From NCBI RefSeq assembly GCF_002753895.1, contig NZ_NJER01000001.1, forward strand, positions 434,001 through 498,000: 64,000 bases of DNA. Reading direction: 5' to 3'. A program made the position numbers and the translations under genes. Origin of the DNA: Halobacteriovorax sp. JY17 (GTDB lineage Bacteria > Bdellovibrionota > Bacteriovoracia > Bacteriovoracales > Bacteriovoracaceae). Under the pieces are notes generated by a model. The model searched no databases and was not told the origin of the DNA. It worked only from the letters and a program-made list of their open reading frames with translations. Each line of letters begins with the position of its first letter. Position 1 is the stretch's first letter. Positions 62,901 to 64,000 of this stretch are shown here, piece by piece.

Positions 62901-64000
62901 CCAGTTAAAGTAAAAATCATTCCAAGTGATGGGGTTACTGGGACTGCTGTTGTAACAATTACTTTTACTGATGGTGTGAACGATGTGGATCTCGCCATTC
63001 CTGTTGAGATTACTGATGTCGCCGTTCAACATAAGGGATGGGCGAATATCGTGGCAATGGGTCCTAAGGTCGATAAGAGTGGAAATGTAAAAGATGCTAA
63101 TTATGTTTGTAATTATAGTGAAACAAAGTGCGATAGTGGAGAGTCTTGTTCTGGTGTAAGCGTTCCTACTGCCAATATTTCCGCCGACGAAGTAAACGCT
63201 ATCTACTACGAACAACCATCTGTTGCTAAGCCTAATGGGCAGTGCTACTACGCAAGTGCAACGGGAAATTCAAACTGGATTCCTTTCAATTCATATTGTA
63301 ACATGACGGCTAGCTACTACGATTCAGCTTGTTCAACTGCAACTTGCTTAGATAGTGCAGCACCTGCTGATGAACCAGAGAATCTTAACACATTCTTTAC
63401 AGACCTTCAGTACGATAGTGTTAATCAAATTGCACAGACGACTTGCTATAGATCTATTGGTAGAGCTCTTCCTTCTGGAGCAGCTCTAAGCCCAGCTCAA
63501 ATTGCAAACTCCTGGCAAGAGTATAAAGGGACAGGATCAGTTGAGCTCCGTTGGAATACAATGCTCTTAACAGGGACGGGAACAATTAGTGGTTTTAATA
63601 TTTTCAGAAGACTTTCTCTTGAAGAGTTTGATTACAAGAGACCAATTAATAAGAACCTAGTTACAGCTTTTACAAATCAGTATATTGATAATAGTTCTAA
63701 TTCTAAATTAGGACCTGTTCCAGATACTGTTTATTTTTATGAAGTTGTTCCTGTTGTTTCGACAGGTACGCCTGCGCAAAATGTTCAAATTAGATCTTCT
63801 GACTTTGATAAAATTGTTCTAAGAGTATTAGTACCTGGACAAAATAAAGTTCTTGTTCCAAGAGATATCGTAAATATCACTCAATGTGGTAAGTTGTTAG
63901 ACTCTTCGGGGTCTGGAAGTACCTACGAGTATGACTCAGGACTTCAAACCTTTACTTGTCCATACGAAGGTCCTGGAGATACTGGAGCAGTTTCTGGTTC
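59982..64000 (+). CDS. Giant lipoprotein with cadherin/Ig-like repeats (3' end outside window)
   Basis: The frame is open from the ATG at 59982 to the window edge, at least 1339 residues. The start has a GGGAAG tract a few bases upstream. A lipobox (LLPLFVLGLLSSC) makes it a lipoprotein, anchored at the outer membrane. Repeated units carry cadherin/VCBS-like marks: NVVAVNDSPIAKDFYV, DGQSLSQNIGIITLDVFLQDDPPVAG, VNSVNDAPFAKSVAVD, DSPVV and similar linkers, each following an Ig-like beta sandwich of about 110-200 residues. Cysteines occur in scattered pairs. Such proteins are adhesins or surface binders in marine and predatory bacteria; the ligand is unknown. Confidence 0.9.
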   Translation, partial: MTKYWFKILLPLFVLGLLSSCVGEKKGKNPKCATGTAFDKLSQKCVNFGKAPTSTLDVVNLSEDDPITTFTLKYTDDNNDDASSCQVFDSESDIELRSPLLSTIYADVDALVSEVAKCANHINAMTFPVESANSLSLLALLETARDGVKSTDITTSMVAALNLFVTRVTNLANYCQSLSSLPTSQFYGESAVNELIEVSKKKEWIENRCYCAGGVCSSEIVLGKNLSGSYGVSYNISDGVDGTSLTKQLGINVVAVNDSPIAKDFYVTGNESTTVSAAPISFIIPAARDVEDDLSPFFSYQLVTAPTNGVISGCALANDGSLSTDRTCIYTPNDNDAGVVTAVGKENTLTIPTSAANNNLIFTSNVIGPQGNDIDIKLSQHPLLQTGSNVKVEVVGRAVTVYIEDNVTLINDIITAVNNDIEASSIVTASATNGINEAMGTTASSDMTSGGVAAFDNFTYKVSDGQSLSQNIGIITLDVFLQDDPPVAGTVPAASLIFNEDTTQTVRLSVTDSEGDTATACSVTPTNANIVVSTPCLCPAGELYCDVGLTPAENFVGTALFNWTITTTGTAGPQASISKLSPVTVNSVNDAPFAKSVAVDLGAESSTATPDSYIFNLSDSGASLGVDLDGDALNYELTSALGGATLTGCISGTVLLPGANCSYTPADGNMNGVATKATNTYVVGGGSIVFEALHAGENMNGVDIIIQDSVIADSLGTFVSVDSNSATDINVNVFINLGVTTLADISAAILADPYAGQLIATPTVVLGTTLATAGTITLAGAVNATDILEYKVTDSTGAIAYGSVHLNLTVTDDSPVVCPYSDFVDAPECGLAGCLGTTTPVSNIKPKSIGVLYYDKGSAVCYRSTGISSTNDWEIITDFTSIIEKKVVNQNGYVEIDNIRIDEGGADTVEDADTISIKDITIADGGMGLIPRKSANIQVFYDGASVALAPAVPGVGVPMTGTLPDGAASSDELPVKVKIIPSDGVTGTAVVTITFTDGVNDVDLAIPVEITDVAVQHKGWANIVAMGPKVDKSGNVKDANYVCNYSETKCDSGESCSGVSVPTANISADEVNAIYYEQPSVAKPNGQCYYASATGNSNWIPFNSYCNMTASYYDSACSTATCLDSAAPADEPENLNTFFTDLQYDSVNQIAQTTCYRSIGRALPSGAALSPAQIANSWQEYKGTGSVELRWNTMLLTGTGTISGFNIFRRLSLEEFDYKRPINKNLVTAFTNQYIDNSSNSKLGPVPDTVYFYEVVPVVSTGTPAQNVQIRSSDFDKIVLRVLVPGQNKVLVPRDIVNITQCGKLLDSSGSGSTYEYDSGLQTFTCPYEGPGDTGAVSG

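Noticed and set aside
1-64000. CRISPR arrays, rRNA genes and insertion sequences
   Set aside because: No regularly spaced repeats, rRNA-like segments or transposase frames were seen in the window.

Overview
The window is a compact, AT-rich, gene-dense bacterial chromosome segment. The gene set suggests a Gram-negative, flagellated bacterium of the Bdellovibrionota, closest in feel to Bacteriovorax/Halobacteriovorax. It has many lineage-specific secreted proteins, V8/trypsin-like proteases, a flagellar hook protein, an RpoH-type sigma factor and a PrkA-YeaH-SpoVR stress operon. The taxonomic placement is an inference from protein style and composition, not a database result.

Layout. 1-4230: end of prkA, then yeaH- and spoVR-type genes in one operon. 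4301-9313: three exported proteins (a FecR-domain/beta-barrel protein and two unknowns). 9351-14761: housekeeping block with an rpoH-like sigma factor, rpsO, pnp, dut, a small PHA-granule-type protein and a 2Fe-2S ferredoxin with a long charged tail. 14825-14908: tRNA-Leu(GAG). 14884-19292: a 4.4-kb integrative element inserted in the 3' end of that tRNA, bounded by perfect 47-bp direct repeats. It carries an integrase, a small excisionase-like protein, a PD-(D/E)XK-type nuclease, an unknown protein, an XRE regulator with a candidate operator, a lipoprotein and a frameshifted secreted gene. Paired 9-bp repeats just inside each end look like integrase arm sites.

19377-34798: secreted proteins and a protease, a large hybrid histidine kinase, the ahpC-ahpF peroxide-defence pair with a leader hairpin over the ahpC ribosome-binding site, a HEXXH protein, a small Cys protein, flagellar hook protein, sufE-hemB, a second protease, a persulfide-dioxygenase-type MBL protein, and a 41-residue membrane protein. 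35058-42171: an unknown cytosolic protein, a response regulator, an MscS channel, a ClpB-like disaggregase behind a sigma-32-like promoter, a cyclic-nucleotide-binding protein and a leucine-rich-repeat protein. 42171-53970: a 1116-residue exported coiled-coil protein, a Cys-rich protein, panD, serB-pgsA, a PilZ protein, glpX, a RatA/COQ10-like protein and a YggS-type PLP protein.

54271-58862 is the most intriguing metabolic region. A 2-oxoglutarate/Fe(II) oxygenase precedes an overlapping operon of an AurF-type diiron oxygenase, an alpha/beta hydrolase with an Asp nucleophile, and two paralogous membrane desaturases. This looks like an uncharacterised oxidative lipid or small-molecule pathway. 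The window ends inside a giant lipoprotein (59982 to beyond 64000) built of cadherin/Ig-like repeats; its reading frame is open to the window edge.
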